A DNA stretch of 5,310 bases from an uncultured Clostridia bacterium (GTDB taxonomy: Bacteria > Bacillota > Clostridia > Oscillospirales > Acutalibacteraceae). Location of the stretch: positions 1 through 5,310 of the forward strand of contig CALWVC010000111.1 of the NCBI GenBank assembly GCA_944384865.1, in the 5' to 3' direction. The stretch's first letter is position 1; every line of letters begins with the position of its first letter. A model generated the notes under the pieces. That model was given only the letters and a program-made list of their open reading frames with translations. It had not been told where the DNA came from and ran no database searches. Of this stretch, positions 4,950 to 5,310 are shown piece after piece. The position numbers were made by a program, and so were the translations under genes.

Positions 4950-5310
4950 ATGCGCAAGATTTATATCATTACCGGTGCTGCCGGGCATCTGGGCAATACG
5001 CTGGTCCGGCTGCTGGCCAAAAGCGGCTGTCAGGTCAGGGGGTTGCTGCTGCCGGGCGAACGGGCGCAGACCTTTGAAAATGTTCGTTATTTTTACGGTG
5101 ACGTCACCCGGCCTGATTCTATAGAGCCGTTGTTTGAGGACGTGCAGCCACAGCAGGCAGTGGTGGTGCATACGGCGGGTATTGTAGATATTATGGCCGG
5201 GCAGGCCGGCCGGATGCAGCAGGTCAATGTGGAGGGCACAGCCAACATGATCCGGTTGTGCGATATATACGATGTAAGGCGGCTTGTATATGTCAGCTCG
5301 GTGCATGCAA
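4950..5310 (+). CDS. NAD(P)-dependent epimerase/dehydratase family protein (extended SDR), 3' end missing
   Basis: The first 120 residues of an extended short-chain dehydrogenase/reductase; the frame is still open at the right edge. The N-terminus MRKIYIITGAAGHLGNTLV is a Rossmann beta-alpha unit with the nucleotide-binding motif TGAAGHLG (T8 to G15). Further family marks are GDVTRPDSI (50-58), the acid-loop motif that contacts adenine; HTAG (74-77), in place of the NNAG/HLAA motif; NVEGTANMI (93-101); and RLVYVSSVHA (111-120), which carries the catalytic-serine strand. The YxxxK motif expected next lies outside the window. Specific substrate cannot be told; nucleotide-sugar epimerase, dihydroflavonol-reductase-like and steroid-dehydrogenase-like relatives all fit. 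ATG 4950 has AAGGAG 9 bases upstream, and an in-frame TGA at 4896-4898 excludes a longer form. It is divergent from tetR and probably controlled by it. Confidence 0.9.
   Translation, partial: MRKIYIITGAAGHLGNTLVRLLAKSGCQVRGLLLPGERAQTFENVRYFYGDVTRPDSIEPLFEDVQPQQAVVVHTAGIVDIMAGQAGRMQQVNVEGTANMIRLCDIYDVRRLVYVSSVHA

Noticed and set aside
4926..5306. Minus-strand open frame facing the SDR gene
   Set aside because: The plus strand over the same bases encodes a clear SDR N-terminus with a good ribosome site, so the reverse frame is a shadow.

Overview
The window holds one complete minus-strand operon for a membrane-bound, sodium-pumping oxaloacetate decarboxylase. Next to it is a TetR-type regulator gene and the start of a divergent NAD(P)-dependent epimerase/dehydratase (extended SDR) gene. 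The likely host is an anaerobic, fermentative Firmicute of the Clostridia, perhaps Oscillospiraceae-like. The reasons are strong AGGAGG-type ribosome sites, frequent TTG/GTG starts, moderate GC, and a decarboxylase whose biotin carrier is a separate small protein. The taxonomic call is inference, not a match I could run.

Layout in transcription order on the minus strand: tetR (4675-4106), then a non-coding stretch with a sigma-70-type promoter (3944-3972) and a structured leader, then oadG (gamma, 3805-3497), the biotin carrier (3462-3091), oadB (beta, 3078-1612), a 148-bp spacer with two hairpins, and oadA (alpha, 1463-27). On the plus strand an SDR gene starts at 4950 and runs off the right edge. 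The tetR and SDR promoters overlap face to face and share the palindrome AGTATACT as their -10 elements.

How the genes should work together: OadA moves the carboxyl group of oxaloacetate to biotin on the carrier and releases pyruvate. Carboxybiotin is then decarboxylated at OadB, which uses the free energy to export Na+. OadG anchors and stabilises the complex. All Na+-pathway residues known from Klebsiella OadB are present, at a constant offset of 57 residues. The extra length lies in the first extracytoplasmic loop.

Nothing here is a clearly new system. The less ordinary parts are regulatory: a long stem-loop and a 25-codon upstream ORF in the oad leader, a 15-bp palindrome inside the oad promoter, two intercistronic hairpins before oadA, and the mutually exclusive tetR/SDR promoters. 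No RNA genes, mobile elements, CRISPR arrays or convincing intrinsic terminators were seen.
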